Positions 54,194-63,206 of a DNA stretch of 64,000 nt are shown here, piece by piece. Location: the NCBI GenBank assembly GCA_023512475.1, contig JAILZL010000001.1, forward strand, positions 137,516 through 201,515. Direction: 5' to 3'. Under the pieces are notes generated by a model. It worked only from the letters and a program-made list of their open reading frames with translations. It was not told the origin of the DNA and searched no databases. How positions within the stretch are numbered: the stretch's first letter is position 1; every line of letters starts with the position of its first letter. The translations under genes and the position numbers were made by a program. The DNA is from Syntrophobacterales bacterium. GTDB taxonomy: Bacteria > Desulfobacterota > Desulfobaccia > Desulfobaccales > 0-14-0-80-60-11.

Positions 54194-54525
54194 GGGCAGG
54201 CTCCCCGGCGGGTGAAGGGTGGGAGGGAGACTCGAAAGGAGAAGGGGGAAAGCCCCGGTCCCATTCCGAGGGGGTATGAATTACATGCAGCTTACCACAC
54301 TCGGGCCGGGCAAGGGAAATTTTAATTTCATTAAAAAGATTTTTATCATCATGAAAGTTCCCTTCATATAAGTTGGGGATAGCCGCCTGAACCCCGGGAC
54401 AGCCCCGGTCGCCTCCCTTTCCCCCTCCTTCCGGGGCAAACATGGCATAATCCCGGGGAGAGGGCGGGGGAGGGATGGCCGGCCTCCCGGCCCGCCCCGG
54501 ATAAAGCTCAGGAGAGGAGCATACT
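54194..54525. other. Divergent intergenic region with AT-rich core
   Basis: 332 bases between the glycosyltransferase locus (minus) and the HAD gene (plus). Bases 54318-54380 are markedly AT-rich for this genome and include the small palindrome GAAATTTTAATTTC (54317-54330), poly-A/T runs and CATATAAG (54366). They probably hold promoters for one or both sides: TTATCA-N18-TATAAG is a weak plus-strand candidate, and no minus-strand promoter is convincing. Confidence 0.5.
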
Positions 54526-54996
54526 GTGCTGGAGATCGTCGTTCCCGGGTTTAAGAATCTGTCCCTGGCGCATCTGGTCCTGGATTTCAACGGCACCCTA
54601 GCCCAGGACGGCCGGCTGCTCGCCGGAGTGGCCCCCCGGCTGCACCGCCTGGCCCACAACCTGGCGGTACACGTGCTCACCGCCGATACTTTCGGGGGGG
54701 TGCATCAGGAGATGGCGGGGTTGCCAGTCACGGTGAGCGTCATCCCCCGGGGCGACGAGGCCCGGGCCAAGGCGGAGTTTCTCCGGGCTCTGGGGTCCCG
54801 GCACAGCGCCGCGGTGGGAAACGGCCGCAATGACGCCCTGATGCTGCAGGAGGCGGACCTGGGGGTGGCGGTGGTCCAGGAGGAGGGGGCCGCCCGGGAG
54901 GCCCTGCTGGCCGCGGACCTGGTGGCCCCCGGCATTACCGCGGCCCTGGACCTTTTCCTGGTCCCGGGCCGCCTCATCGCCACCCTGCGCGCCTGA
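54526..54996 (+). CDS. HAD-like phosphatase, soluble P-type-ATPase-like (COG4087 type)
   Basis: A 156-residue HAD-fold protein with motif I VLDFNGTLAQDG (Asp at about residue 20) and motif IV AVGNGRNDALMLQEADLGVA, without a cap domain. This is the short P-type-ATPase phosphorylation-domain type. GTG 54526 with AGGAGAGGAG upstream is the start. Substrate unknown. It is alone on the plus strand between two minus-strand units. Confidence 0.85.
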   Translation: MLEIVVPGFKNLSLAHLVLDFNGTLAQDGRLLAGVAPRLHRLAHNLAVHVLTADTFGGVHQEMAGLPVTVSVIPRGDEARAKAEFLRALGSRHSAAVGNGRNDALMLQEADLGVAVVQEEGAAREALLAADLVAPGITAALDLFLVPGRLIATLRA

Positions 54997-55038
54997 GGCC
55001 GCCCGCAGGCCGCGCCCTGGGGGAACCGAGCCGGGGGT

Positions 55039-55593
55039 TCACCCGCCCGCCAGCGCCAGGCGGGGCACCAGGTCCAGGTCCCGGATCAGCCGGGCCACCG
55101 CCGGGGGCACCAGGTGCTCCCAGGGCTCCCCCCGGCCCATGAGGCGTCGGATGGCGGTGCCGGTGAGGCCCTTTTCCTCCGGGGATTTCCGCCACAGGAC
55201 CTCCACCCGCAGGCCCAGGGCGGTGAACTGGGCCAGCTTGCGTTCCCCCCAGGCATCGTAAATGGTGAGATAAAAGGTGGCCTGAAGAGGCACATAGAAC
55301 CGGTAGAGTTCCGGGAAATTGATGGGCAGGGGGACCAAGGCGAACTCCCGGCAGTCCAGCCCCGCCTCCCACAGGGCCTCCCGCACCAGGAGGTAGCGCT
55401 CATAGTAGGTGAGGGGATTGTGCTCCGGCGAACTGCGGCGGGGGTCGGCGGGGTCAAAGCGGGTGAGGGTGGGGTCCGGATTGGTGATGCCCACCACCAG
55501 CCGGCGGCAGCGGGCCTTGGCGGCCAGGACATATTTCAGATGATCCAGGTGAAAGACCTGGAAGCGGCCGTGCACCACCCCGAGCTCAGTCAT
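55039..55593 (-). CDS. nadM: Nicotinamide-nucleotide adenylyltransferase-like protein
   Basis: A 184-residue nucleotidyl transferase of the archaeal-type NMN adenylyltransferase group. GRFQVFHLDHLKYV provides the GxFxxxHxxH site, and GLTGTAIRRLM is the variant of the ISSTxxR motif near residue 148. It would join NMN and ATP to make NAD. It overlaps the upstream phosphoglycerate mutase gene by eight bases, so both are translated from one message. Confidence 0.85.
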   Translation of the reverse strand: MTELGVVHGRFQVFHLDHLKYVLAAKARCRRLVVGITNPDPTLTRFDPADPRRSSPEHNPLTYYERYLLVREALWEAGLDCREFALVPLPINFPELYRFYVPLQATFYLTIYDAWGERKLAQFTALGLRVEVLWRKSPEEKGLTGTAIRRLMGRGEPWEHLVPPAVARLIRDLDLVPRLALAGG

Positions 55594-56911
55594 GCTGTCC
55601 CCCTTTCTCCCGGCCCAGGCGCAGGGGCCGATATCTCCCCGGGAAAAAGGGCTGGTCCCGGGGGCTGTCCCGCAGGCCCATGAGCTTGCCCCGGTCCAGG
55701 AAGTTCAGAATCAGGGGCAGCAGCTCCTCCCCCCGCACCAGCCCCAGGGCCCCTTGGGCGCAATCGATTTCGGAAAACCGCGTGACCCGGTCCCGCCAGG
55801 GATATTTCCCCACCATCAGCAGGGGCACCGGCTCCCCGGAGTGGATCATGGGCCCGCAGCTGGGGGTGGCGTGGTCCGCGGTGATCACCAGGAGGGTGTC
55901 CGGGTCGGGGACGATCTCCTCCAGGGCCACCGCCAGAGCCTGGTCCAGGGCCTCGATCACCGCCCGCTTGTGGTGGGGATCCTTGGTATGGGCCGCTTCA
56001 TCCGGCGCCTTGGTGTGCACATAGACCAGATCATACTGCCGGGCCCGGGCGGCCTGGGTGAGCCGCGCCGCCAGATCCCGGGCGGGATCGTCCGTGTCCG
56101 GTGCCGGCGCCAGGGTGAATCCCAGAAAGCGGCACAGACCCCGGTAGAGGATCCCGGCCGCCACGGCCAGGGGCCGAAGACCCCATTTCTCCCCGAAGGG
56201 CATGACCGGCCGCCATTGGCCGGCCCGCTGCAGACCCACGGCATTGAGGGCGGCAAGCCCCGCCCGCCGCCGGGCCCGGTTCAGGGGATGGGCGGCAAGC
56301 CGGGCGTGGCTCCAGGCCACATAGGCGTTGAGGGCCTGGGCGGTGCGCCGGGCCCTGGGATCGGCCGAGTGCCCCTCCCAGGGCTGCACCTCCATCAGGG
56401 GCCGGCCCTCGTAGATGGGGTTGGAATCGGTGACCGCCGGCGACACCTCCCCGGAAAGCTTCACAATCCCCCGGATCCCCCCGGTGGGGATGAAGGTGAC
56501 CTCCACCCCCTGGTGTTCAAACTTCTCCACCGCAGCCTGCAGGCTTCGGGCCACCTCCTCCTCCACCCGGGGGTCCTCCTCCTGGAGGATGAGTTCCCCC
56601 CGCCGGCGGCGCACCGCGAAGATGCGGCCCAACAAGGCCACGTCGTGCTTCTCCAGGGGAATCCCCGCCCCCAGGGCTTCCAGATACCCCCGCCCGGGGA
56701 AGTCCGCCAGGGAATAGCCGAACAGGAGGACGTGGGCCAATTCGCTGGGAAGGGCGGCGCCCAGGCGCCAGGGGTGGAAGAGACCCGTCATTCCCAGGGC
56801 CGCCAGGCGGTCGAGATGGGGGGTCCGGGCCGCCTCCAGGGGGGTGCGGCCCCCCAACGCGTCATACGCCCGGTCCCCCAGCCCGTCCAGGATGAGGAGG
56901 ATGCAGCGCAT
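55586..56911 (-). CDS. apgM: Phosphoglycerate mutase of the ApgM (cofactor-independent) type
   Basis: A 441-residue protein of the alkaline phosphatase superfamily. It starts CILLILDGLGDRAYDALGGR and has TPLEAARTPHLDRLAALG, GRGYLEALGAGI and ADHATPSCGPMIHSGEPVP, all as in archaeal-type mutases converting 3- and 2-phosphoglycerate. At the usual P-G-S-D nucleophile site it has LPSELAHVLLFGYS, so a metal ligand is Glu instead of Asp and the GYDP motif is altered; a changed substrate is possible. Downstream overlaps the NMN adenylyltransferase gene. Confidence 0.8.
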   Translation of the reverse strand: MRCILLILDGLGDRAYDALGGRTPLEAARTPHLDRLAALGMTGLFHPWRLGAALPSELAHVLLFGYSLADFPGRGYLEALGAGIPLEKHDVALLGRIFAVRRRRGELILQEEDPRVEEEVARSLQAAVEKFEHQGVEVTFIPTGGIRGIVKLSGEVSPAVTDSNPIYEGRPLMEVQPWEGHSADPRARRTAQALNAYVAWSHARLAAHPLNRARRRAGLAALNAVGLQRAGQWRPVMPFGEKWGLRPLAVAAGILYRGLCRFLGFTLAPAPDTDDPARDLAARLTQAARARQYDLVYVHTKAPDEAAHTKDPHHKRAVIEALDQALAVALEEIVPDPDTLLVITADHATPSCGPMIHSGEPVPLLMVGKYPWRDRVTRFSEIDCAQGALGLVRGEELLPLILNFLDRGKLMGLRDSPRDQPFFPGRYRPLRLGREKGGQHD

Positions 56912-56965
56912 AAATTTTGTCCGGGATGGATGAGGGAGAAGGGCCCTCGGCCCTGGATCCTCCCC

Positions 56966-57847
56966 TCACCCTCCCCCCGAGCCCTCGCGCGGGGTGGGGC
57001 AGGGGGCCTTGGGAGAGGCAGCGGAAGGCCACCGCCCCCTTGTCCCCTCTTCTTCGGCCCGAAGCTGGAAATATTCCTCCACCACCGCCCGGGTCTGGCG
57101 CAGGCCCGCCTCGTCATGCAGCTCCAGCACCCACCAGCGGCAGAGGGGGAGGCTCTCCAGGAGTCGGAGGCGAGCCTCCATCTGGGCCAGGGTCCAAGGG
57201 GGCTGATGCCCCTCCTCGGTCTCCACATGATACACGTGGGCCTGCAGGATGCGGTCCGGATGGGGGGAGATGAAATCCTCCACCCGCCAGACGCCGCTTT
57301 GCACCGCCGGGGAAACCTGGGCATGGCCCACATCCAGGGTGCCGAAGGCGCCCGAAAGCCGGAGCAGCTTTTCATACAGCCGGGGGCGGCTGCTCCAGCC
57401 CCAGGCCAGGTTTTCCACGCACAGGCGCAGCCCCAGGCGGTGGGCGAACTGCACCAGCTCGGTCAAACCCGCCACCGCCGCGGGCCAGCTCAAATCGGCG
57501 CTGGACTCCCGCCCCAGACCGCCGAGGTGGATGGTGACATAGCGGGCCCCCACCTTGGAGAGGAGGCGGCAGGCCTCCCGGTACAAACTCCGGGCCCGGT
57601 GGGTCTCCCCGGGATCCTCGGCTCCCAGATCCACCCCCGGGAAGGCCAGATGAAACCGGACCTCCAGAGGTGAGAGGTTTGCCAGCTCCCGGGTGAGCTC
57701 CGCCTCCGCCCGGGGGGTGGCGGCCACCGCTTCCGCCGGGAGCGTCCAGTCAACCCCCTGGAGGTCCAGGTCCCGGGCCAGCTGCCGGAGTCTTCCCGCC
57801 TCCGGGAGGAAATTGCAGCAGGCGAGCTGCGGCCGGGGTTGCCTCAC
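56966..57847 (-). CDS. Sugar phosphate isomerase/epimerase-like TIM-barrel protein
   Basis: A 293-residue xylose-isomerase-like barrel. Metal-ligand type segments are present: TIHLGG near residue 115, LCVENLAW near 150 (Glu), LDVGHAQ near 180 (Asp/His) and QAHVYHVE near 215. GTG 57847 with GGGAGG at four bases decides the start; the longer frame upstream crosses tRNA-Asn. The C-terminal 30 residues are Pro/Gly-rich and probably disordered. Substrate unknown; it follows no obvious pathway partner but is next to apgM. Confidence 0.82.
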   Translation of the reverse strand: MRQPRPQLACCNFLPEAGRLRQLARDLDLQGVDWTLPAEAVAATPRAEAELTRELANLSPLEVRFHLAFPGVDLGAEDPGETHRARSLYREACRLLSKVGARYVTIHLGGLGRESSADLSWPAAVAGLTELVQFAHRLGLRLCVENLAWGWSSRPRLYEKLLRLSGAFGTLDVGHAQVSPAVQSGVWRVEDFISPHPDRILQAHVYHVETEEGHQPPWTLAQMEARLRLLESLPLCRWWVLELHDEAGLRQTRAVVEEYFQLRAEEEGTRGRWPSAASPKAPCPTPREGSGGG

Positions 57848-57960
57848 GTGACCTCCCTTCCCACTCCCGCCTCCCTGAGGCTCCGGGCCTCTGGCCCGCG
57901 CTGAGCCCTGAGCGCCGCAGAAAAAAAAGGGCGGCCGCCGCGGCCACCCCCACCGTTGTC

Positions 57961-58036
57961 TGGCTCCCCGGGACGGACTCGAACCGCCGACCAAGTGGTT
58001 AACAGCCACCCGCTCTACCTGCTGAGCTACCGGGGA
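57961..58036 (-). tRNA. tRNA-Asn (GTT)
   Basis: Minus-strand cloverleaf of 76 bases with encoded CCA. Acceptor TCCCCGG pairs with CCGGGGA, D-arm AGCTCAGCAGGTAGAGC, anticodon stem GTGG/CCAC with loop CTGTTAA (anticodon GTT), T-arm GGTTCGAGTCC. No clear promoter is seen upstream. Confidence 0.95.
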
Positions 58037-58249
58037 TCATGGGTTTCCGGCCCCTCACGGAGCCATGTCATCGTTCAATGTAGCAAGGCGGCCAGGAAAA
58101 TGCAACCCCTTTGTGCCTCCCGGAAAGAAGCCCTCAGACCCCGAAAACCGGGCCCGGTCTTTTAAGTTTTTCCCACCCCGGGTCGATGAGAGAAGAGAGC
58201 GGGTGGATGGGCCGCCCCGCGGTCGCCCGGCCCTGCCCCAGGACCTGAC

Positions 58250-61200
58250 ATGATGGATTTCTCCCGCAAGCACCGCGCCCTGCCGGCCACCCCGCCTCCC
58301 CGGTCCGGGATCCTGTGGGCGGCGGGCCTGCTGGGCCTGTGCCTTTCCGTGGGCGCCGCCCTGGCCGTCTGGGTCTGGGAGGAGGACAGCCGCCGCCTGC
58401 GTTTCCTCCACGAGGCCCGGGATGCGGTCAGCCGACTGGGCGGCACCATCCAGCAGACCCACACCGCCCTTACGAGCCTGGCCTCTTTTTTGGCCATCTC
58501 CCAGGAGCCGGGGCGGGAGCACTTCCGGCGCTTCACGGAGCCCTTCCTCTCCTATCTCCAGCCCACTTACAATCCGGGGCTGCGGGCCCTGGGCTGGGTC
58601 CCCCGGCTGCCGGCCGCGGCCCGGCCGGACTTTGAGGAGGCCCGGCGCCGGGAGGGCCTGGCGGACTTTCAGCTGAAGGAAAAGGACGCCTCGGGCAACC
58701 TGGTGCCGGCGGCCCCCCGGGAGGAATACTTTCCCCTCCATTTCGTGGAGCCCCTGCCGGGCCGGGAGGTCCTCCTGGGGTTTGACCTGGGCTCCGAACC
58801 CGCCCGGCGCCAAGCCCTGATCTGGGCCCGGGACCGGGGCGATCCCGCCGCCACCCGACCCCTGCTGCTGGCCCAGGAACAGGAGGGCTATAAAGGCATC
58901 CTCATCTTCTGGCCGGTCTTTCAGGGAGACCGGCCCCCCACCGGGGTGGAGGAGCGCCGCCGGGCCCTGACGGGCTTCGCCCTGGGCGTCTTCCGGGTGG
59001 CGGATCTGATAGGCCATACCTTCCCTGAGCGGGAGCGCAATCTCTGCCTGCACCTCTTCGATGACCTGGCCCCCCCGGGCGAGCGCTTTTTGGTATCCTA
59101 TTCCCTGCAAACCGCCGCCCCCCTGCAGGTGCCCCCGGACATGGACCCCGCCGCTTCTTGGCCGCCCGCCTGGACCTACACCGCGGTGGTGGACGTGGGC
59201 AGCCGGCTGTGGCGGGTGGTGGTGGTGCCCGCCACCCGGCCTTGGTGGCTTTTGACCCTCTGGCTGCCCCTCCTGGTGGGGCTCGGGGGGGCGGTGACCA
59301 CCGGCCTGCTGGTGGCTTTCCTGCACAAACGGCACCAGAACCTCGCCTCTTTGGCCGCCCTGAACCAGAGCCTGGAGATGCGGGTGGAGCGGCGTACCGC
59401 CGAGTTGCGGGCGGCCAACGCCTCCCTGGAGCGGGAGATCCGGGAGCACCGCCGGGCCCGCCGGGCCCTGGAGGAGAGCGAGGAGCGCACCCGGCTCATC
59501 CTCGACCATCTCCAGGCCGGCATCCTCATCGTGGAGGCCGCCAGCCGGCGGGTGGTGGAGGCCAACCCCAGCGCCCTGCGCCTGCTGGGCTGCACCCGGG
59601 AGGAGCTTTTGGGCACCGTCTGCCATCAGCGCCTCTGTCCGGCCGAGGCGGGCCGCTGTCCCCTCCTCGATCAGGGCCGGGCGGTGTACAACGCCGAGCG
59701 GGAGCTCATCCGCCGGGACGGGACCCGGCTCCCCATCCTGAAGACCGTGGTGCCCATCACCCTGGGCGGGCGGCTGCACCTGCTGGAAAGCTTTGTGGAT
59801 ATCTCGGCCCAGAAACAGGCCGAAGCGGAGCTCCGGGCCGCCCGGGAGGCGGCGGAGGAGCTCAACCGGCAACTGGCGGAGGTCAACCGCCAGCTGGAGG
59901 AGGCCATCGGCCAGGCCAATCTCCTGGCCACCCAGGCGGCGGTGGCCAATGTGGCCAAAAGCGAGTTTCTGGCCCGCATGAGCCACGAAATCCGCACCCC
60001 CATGAACAGCATCATCGGCTTCACGGAGCTTTTGGGCGACACCCCCTTAAGCGAGGAGCAGGCGGGCTTTGTGCGGAACGTCAAGCAGAGCGCCGAGGCC
60101 CTGCTGGCCCTCAACAACGACATCCTGGACTTCTCCAAGATCGAGGCCGGCCACCTCTCCCTGGAGGAGGTGGACTTCGACCCGGAACTCCTGGCCTACG
60201 AGGTCTGCGATCTCATCTCCCCCCGGCTGAAGGACAAGCCGGTGGAGCTCCTCTGCCGCATCGGCGATGAGGTGCCGGGGTTCGTCCGGGGCGACCCCGC
60301 CCGCTTCCGGCAGGTGCTCCTCAATCTCCTGAGCAACGCCGAGAAATTCACCCCCGCAGGCGAGATCGAGCTCTCCCTGGAGGTGGCGGAAACCCGGGCC
60401 GACGAGCTGCTCCTGTTGGTCAAGGTCCGGGATACCGGCGTGGGCATCCCGGAAGAGAAACAGGAGCAGATCTTTGACGCCTTCCAGCAGGCCGATGGCT
60501 CCATCACCCGGCAGTTTGGCGGCACCGGCCTGGGACTGGCCATCTGCCGCCAGCTGGCCCGGCTCATGGGGGGCGAGGTGCAGGTGACCAGCCGGGTGGG
60601 GCAGGGCAGCACCTTCTTTTTCACCGCCTGGGTGCGGAAAAGTGACAAGGCCGCCTCCGGCAGACCCATCCCCCAGGGGCTGGCGGGGAAAAGGGTGCTC
60701 ATCCTGGACGACAACGAGACCCACCTGGATATCCTGGGCCGCCTCCTGGGCCAGCTGGGCCTTAGGGTGACCGCCTTGTCCCGGGGGGAGGAGGTGCTCC
60801 CCACCCTGCAGGCGGCTCCCCCCGAGGATCCCTTTCACCTGGCCATCCTGGACATCCAGATGCCGGGCATGGACGGCTACTCCGCGGCCCAAAGCATCCG
60901 GGCCAGGGAGGCGGACGGGGGCCGCCTGCCCCTGTTGGCCTACTCCTCCTCCACGGATCAGCGCCGCTCCCGCTTTCTGGAGGCGGGCTTCGACGGCTTC
61001 CTGGTGAAACCGGTGAAACGGCCGGAGCTGGTGGCCATGCTCTCCCGCCTCCTGGGCGCCGACAACCCGGTGGCGGACAAAAGCCCCACCTTCATCACCC
61101 AGCAGACCCTGTGGGAGGACCTGAAGCATGGCACCCGCATCCTCCTGGTGGAGGACAATCCCGTCAACCAGAAACTGGCCCTGCTCATGCTCACCAAGGG

Positions 61201-61552
61201 GGGGTACCAGGTGGAGCTGGCCGAAAACGGTCAGGAGGCGGTGTCCAAGGTCATGGCCGATCCCCAGGCCTTTGATCTCATCTTCATGGACATGCAGATG
61301 CCGGTGATGGACGGGCTGGCCGCCACCCGGGAGCTCCGGCGCCAGGGCGTGGCCACCCCTATCATCGCCATGACCGCCAACGCCATGCGGGAGGACCGGG
61401 ACCGCTGCCTCCGGGCCGGCATGAATGACTACATCGCCAAGCCGGTGAAAAGGGAGGCGGTCTTTGAAATGATCCGCAAATGGGTGGTCCAGGGCGGCGG
61501 GCAGCCCCCCCGCCGGACCCCGCCCCCTGGGAGGGGGAGTCGGACGAAGTGA
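58250..61552 (+). CDS. Hybrid sensor histidine kinase with two receiver domains
   Basis: An 1100-residue membrane sensor. Order: transmembrane helix (about 18-37), a periplasmic CHASE-like domain (about 50-290), second helix (about 325-355), coiled coil, PAS domain (about 405-525) with a CHxxLC-x6-CP cysteine motif near residues 459-468, HisKA (KSEFLARMSHEIRTP, His at about 579), HATPase (NLLSNAEKF, GTGLGLAICRQLA), receiver 1 (Asp at about 867 in LAILDIQMPGMDGY) and receiver 2 (Asp at about 1014 in LIFMDMQMPVMDGL). Signal unknown. It is probably the source of phosphoryl groups for the Hpt and receiver proteins encoded next to it. Confidence 0.93.
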   Translation: MMDFSRKHRALPATPPPRSGILWAAGLLGLCLSVGAALAVWVWEEDSRRLRFLHEARDAVSRLGGTIQQTHTALTSLASFLAISQEPGREHFRRFTEPFLSYLQPTYNPGLRALGWVPRLPAAARPDFEEARRREGLADFQLKEKDASGNLVPAAPREEYFPLHFVEPLPGREVLLGFDLGSEPARRQALIWARDRGDPAATRPLLLAQEQEGYKGILIFWPVFQGDRPPTGVEERRRALTGFALGVFRVADLIGHTFPERERNLCLHLFDDLAPPGERFLVSYSLQTAAPLQVPPDMDPAASWPPAWTYTAVVDVGSRLWRVVVVPATRPWWLLTLWLPLLVGLGGAVTTGLLVAFLHKRHQNLASLAALNQSLEMRVERRTAELRAANASLEREIREHRRARRALEESEERTRLILDHLQAGILIVEAASRRVVEANPSALRLLGCTREELLGTVCHQRLCPAEAGRCPLLDQGRAVYNAERELIRRDGTRLPILKTVVPITLGGRLHLLESFVDISAQKQAEAELRAAREAAEELNRQLAEVNRQLEEAIGQANLLATQAAVANVAKSEFLARMSHEIRTPMNSIIGFTELLGDTPLSEEQAGFVRNVKQSAEALLALNNDILDFSKIEAGHLSLEEVDFDPELLAYEVCDLISPRLKDKPVELLCRIGDEVPGFVRGDPARFRQVLLNLLSNAEKFTPAGEIELSLEVAETRADELLLLVKVRDTGVGIPEEKQEQIFDAFQQADGSITRQFGGTGLGLAICRQLARLMGGEVQVTSRVGQGSTFFFTAWVRKSDKAASGRPIPQGLAGKRVLILDDNETHLDILGRLLGQLGLRVTALSRGEEVLPTLQAAPPEDPFHLAILDIQMPGMDGYSAAQSIRAREADGGRLPLLAYSSSTDQRRSRFLEAGFDGFLVKPVKRPELVAMLSRLLGADNPVADKSPTFITQQTLWEDLKHGTRILLVEDNPVNQKLALLMLTKGGYQVELAENGQEAVSKVMADPQAFDLIFMDMQMPVMDGLAATRELRRQGVATPIIAMTANAMREDRDRCLRAGMNDYIAKPVKREAVFEMIRKWVVQGGGQPPRRTPPPGRGSRTK

Positions 61553-62074
61553 GTTTTTAGCCGTCCCCGCCACCCGGCAGACAAAGGTCCCCGGGAGGGG
61601 ACAGGCCCAGGATCGTGGCTTCCTGGGGGAGGCAGGCCCAGGGTGGAGGTATCTTTAAAAGGGGGCGGGGCGGACCGGTCATGCCTCCCAGGGAGAGGGA
61701 AACAGACTCAGGATGGGCTTCTTCGGAGGGGGAGCAGGGTCAGAGGGAGGTTTCTTCAGGGGGGAACAGCCCAAAAGGGAGCGGCACCAGGGGGGAGCAG
61801 GCCCGGAATGGTGGCTTCTACGGAGGAGGGACAGGCCCTGGATGGAGGTTGCCTCGGAGGAGGCAGGCCCCTTTTATATATATGGGCTGGCATGGACAAA
61901 GAGTGAGTCCTGCCGCGCCGGGATCACCCTCCTGGGAGACGCCGGCGCCGGCAGAGGGCCGGGGGAACCCGCTGCGGCTTTCCCCACACCGAAGGGGAAG
62001 AAACTCTGCACCTCCGGCGGGCGGCAGATATGAGGGAGGGGGCCCTTAAAGGAGGGATGGGGACAAGGGTCGCC
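61553..62074. other. Gap between kinase and response regulator genes
   Basis: About 520 bases. The first half is a G-rich tandem repeat (see 61591-61871). After it comes CTTTTATATATATGGG (61870-61885), a TATATA-rich sequence that may be a -10 region but has no convincing -35 at the proper distance. The last part runs into the uncertain start of the REC-GGDEF gene. Confidence 0.55.
61591..61871 (+). repeat. G-rich tandem repeat, period about 32 bp, nine degenerate units
   Basis: Aligned at a CAGGCCC-like core, units begin at 61602, 61633, 61671 (weak), 61703, 61735, 61767, 61798, 61832 and 61864, a period of 31-34 bases apart from one of 38. The approximate consensus is GGGGGGAGCAGGCCCAGG followed by ATGGAGGCTTCTTC. 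The period is not a multiple of three, so it is not a coding repeat. Many runs of three to six G on the plus strand could form quadruplexes. Confidence 0.8.
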
Positions 62075-63199
62075 ATGGCCCAGGGGCGGTCTATGGGAGG
62101 ACATGGTTCAGAGCTGGCGCCGGGTGCCGTCTTCCTGAAGGAGGGGTCTCCCCCTTCCCCCCTTCCGGGGGAGCCCCCGGCCGCCGCCCCGGAGGTCTGG
62201 TCCGTGCTGGTGGTGGACGATCACCCCGTCACCCGCCGCCTGCTGGAGGTGCAGCTCCAGCGGGAAGGCTACCGCGTCCTGAGCGCCGCCCATGGACGGG
62301 AAGCCCTGGAGCGCCTGGGCGAGGATTTTTGTCCCTTGGTCCTTACCGACTGGATGATGCCGGAGATGGACGGCCTGGAGCTCTGCCGGGCCATCCGGGG
62401 ACGGGAGTGGGACTCCTATGTCTACCTCATCCTCCTCACCGCCCGGGATGCCTTGGATGACGTGCTCACGGGCCTGGAGGCCGGGGCCGACGATTACCTG
62501 GTGAAACCGGTGCACCCCATGGAACTCCTGGCCCGCCTGCGCACCGGCCGCCGCATCCTGGATTTGGAGCGCACCCTGAAGGAACGCACCCGGGAGATCG
62601 CCCGGCTGGCGGTCACCGACCCCCTCACCGGGGTCTATAACCGCCGCTACCTGATGGAGCAGCTGCCCCGGGAGCTCCGGCGGGCCCGGCGCTACCGCCG
62701 TCCCCTGGCCCTCATCCTCTGCGATCTGGACCATTTCAAGGGGGTGAACGACACCCTGGGCCACAAGGTGGGCGATGAAGTCTTGCAGGAATTCACCCGC
62801 CGTCTGGGAGGGCAGGTGCGCCAGGGAGTGGACTGGCTGGCCCGCTACGGGGGCGAGGAATTCGTCTTTGTCCTGCCGGAGACCGACCTGGCCGGCTGCC
62901 TGGCCCTGGCCTGGCGCCTCCGGGAGCTGGTGGCGGCTGCGCCCTTCCCCACCAGCGCCGGCCCGGTGGCGGTGACCGCCAGCTTCGGGGTGGCGGCGCT
63001 GCCGGCGACGGATGCGGCTCACCTGGGCGCCGAGGCCCTGCTGGCCCAGGCCGATGCCTGCCTCTATCAGGCCAAGGCCGCGGGCCGCAACCGGGTGGCC
63101 GGCCCCGAGGGCGGCACCGCGGGGAGGGATGAGGCCGGGAATAACCCTTGGCCCTCCCGGCCGCCGCGCCCCATGGCCGGCAGGCCCCCCAAGGAGTGA
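62075..63199 (+). CDS. Response regulator with GGDEF domain (diguanylate cyclase)
   Basis: About 374 residues: a ~40-residue N-terminal tail, receiver domain (SVLVVDDHPVTRRLLEVQLQ, Asp in LVLTDWMMPEMDGLEL, Lys in YLVKPVHP), short linker, and a GGDEF domain starting LAVTDPLTGVYNRRYL with the active site ARYGGEEFVFVLPE. The position of the inhibitory RxxD is QGVD, so product inhibition is probably absent. The start is uncertain: in-frame ATGs at 62030, 62057, 62075 and 62093; I use 62075, preceded by AAGGG. Makes c-di-GMP, controlled by phosphorylation. Confidence 0.9.
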   Translation: MAQGRSMGGHGSELAPGAVFLKEGSPPSPLPGEPPAAAPEVWSVLVVDDHPVTRRLLEVQLQREGYRVLSAAHGREALERLGEDFCPLVLTDWMMPEMDGLELCRAIRGREWDSYVYLILLTARDALDDVLTGLEAGADDYLVKPVHPMELLARLRTGRRILDLERTLKERTREIARLAVTDPLTGVYNRRYLMEQLPRELRRARRYRRPLALILCDLDHFKGVNDTLGHKVGDEVLQEFTRRLGGQVRQGVDWLARYGGEEFVFVLPETDLAGCLALAWRLRELVAAAPFPTSAGPVAVTASFGVAALPATDAAHLGAEALLAQADACLYQAKAAGRNRVAGPEGGTAGRDEAGNNPWPSRPPRPMAGRPPKE

Positions 63200-63206
63200 T
63201 TGTCCC

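Noticed and set aside
51968-54325. 785-codon plus-strand open frame
   Set aside because: Antisense to the glycosyltransferase gene; Gly/His/Pro/Gln-rich without domains.
58141-58173. Terminator at ACCGGGCCCGGT followed by T-rich sequence
   Set aside because: The palindrome leaves almost no loop, and no plus-strand gene lies upstream; tRNA-Asn is on the other strand.
61591-61871. CRISPR array
   Set aside because: Units are degenerate with no constant repeat and unique spacer; no cas genes nearby.
61615-62049. 144-codon open frame across the G-rich repeat
   Set aside because: The repeat period of about 32 is not a multiple of three, so the units are read in changing frames; the product has no family likeness.
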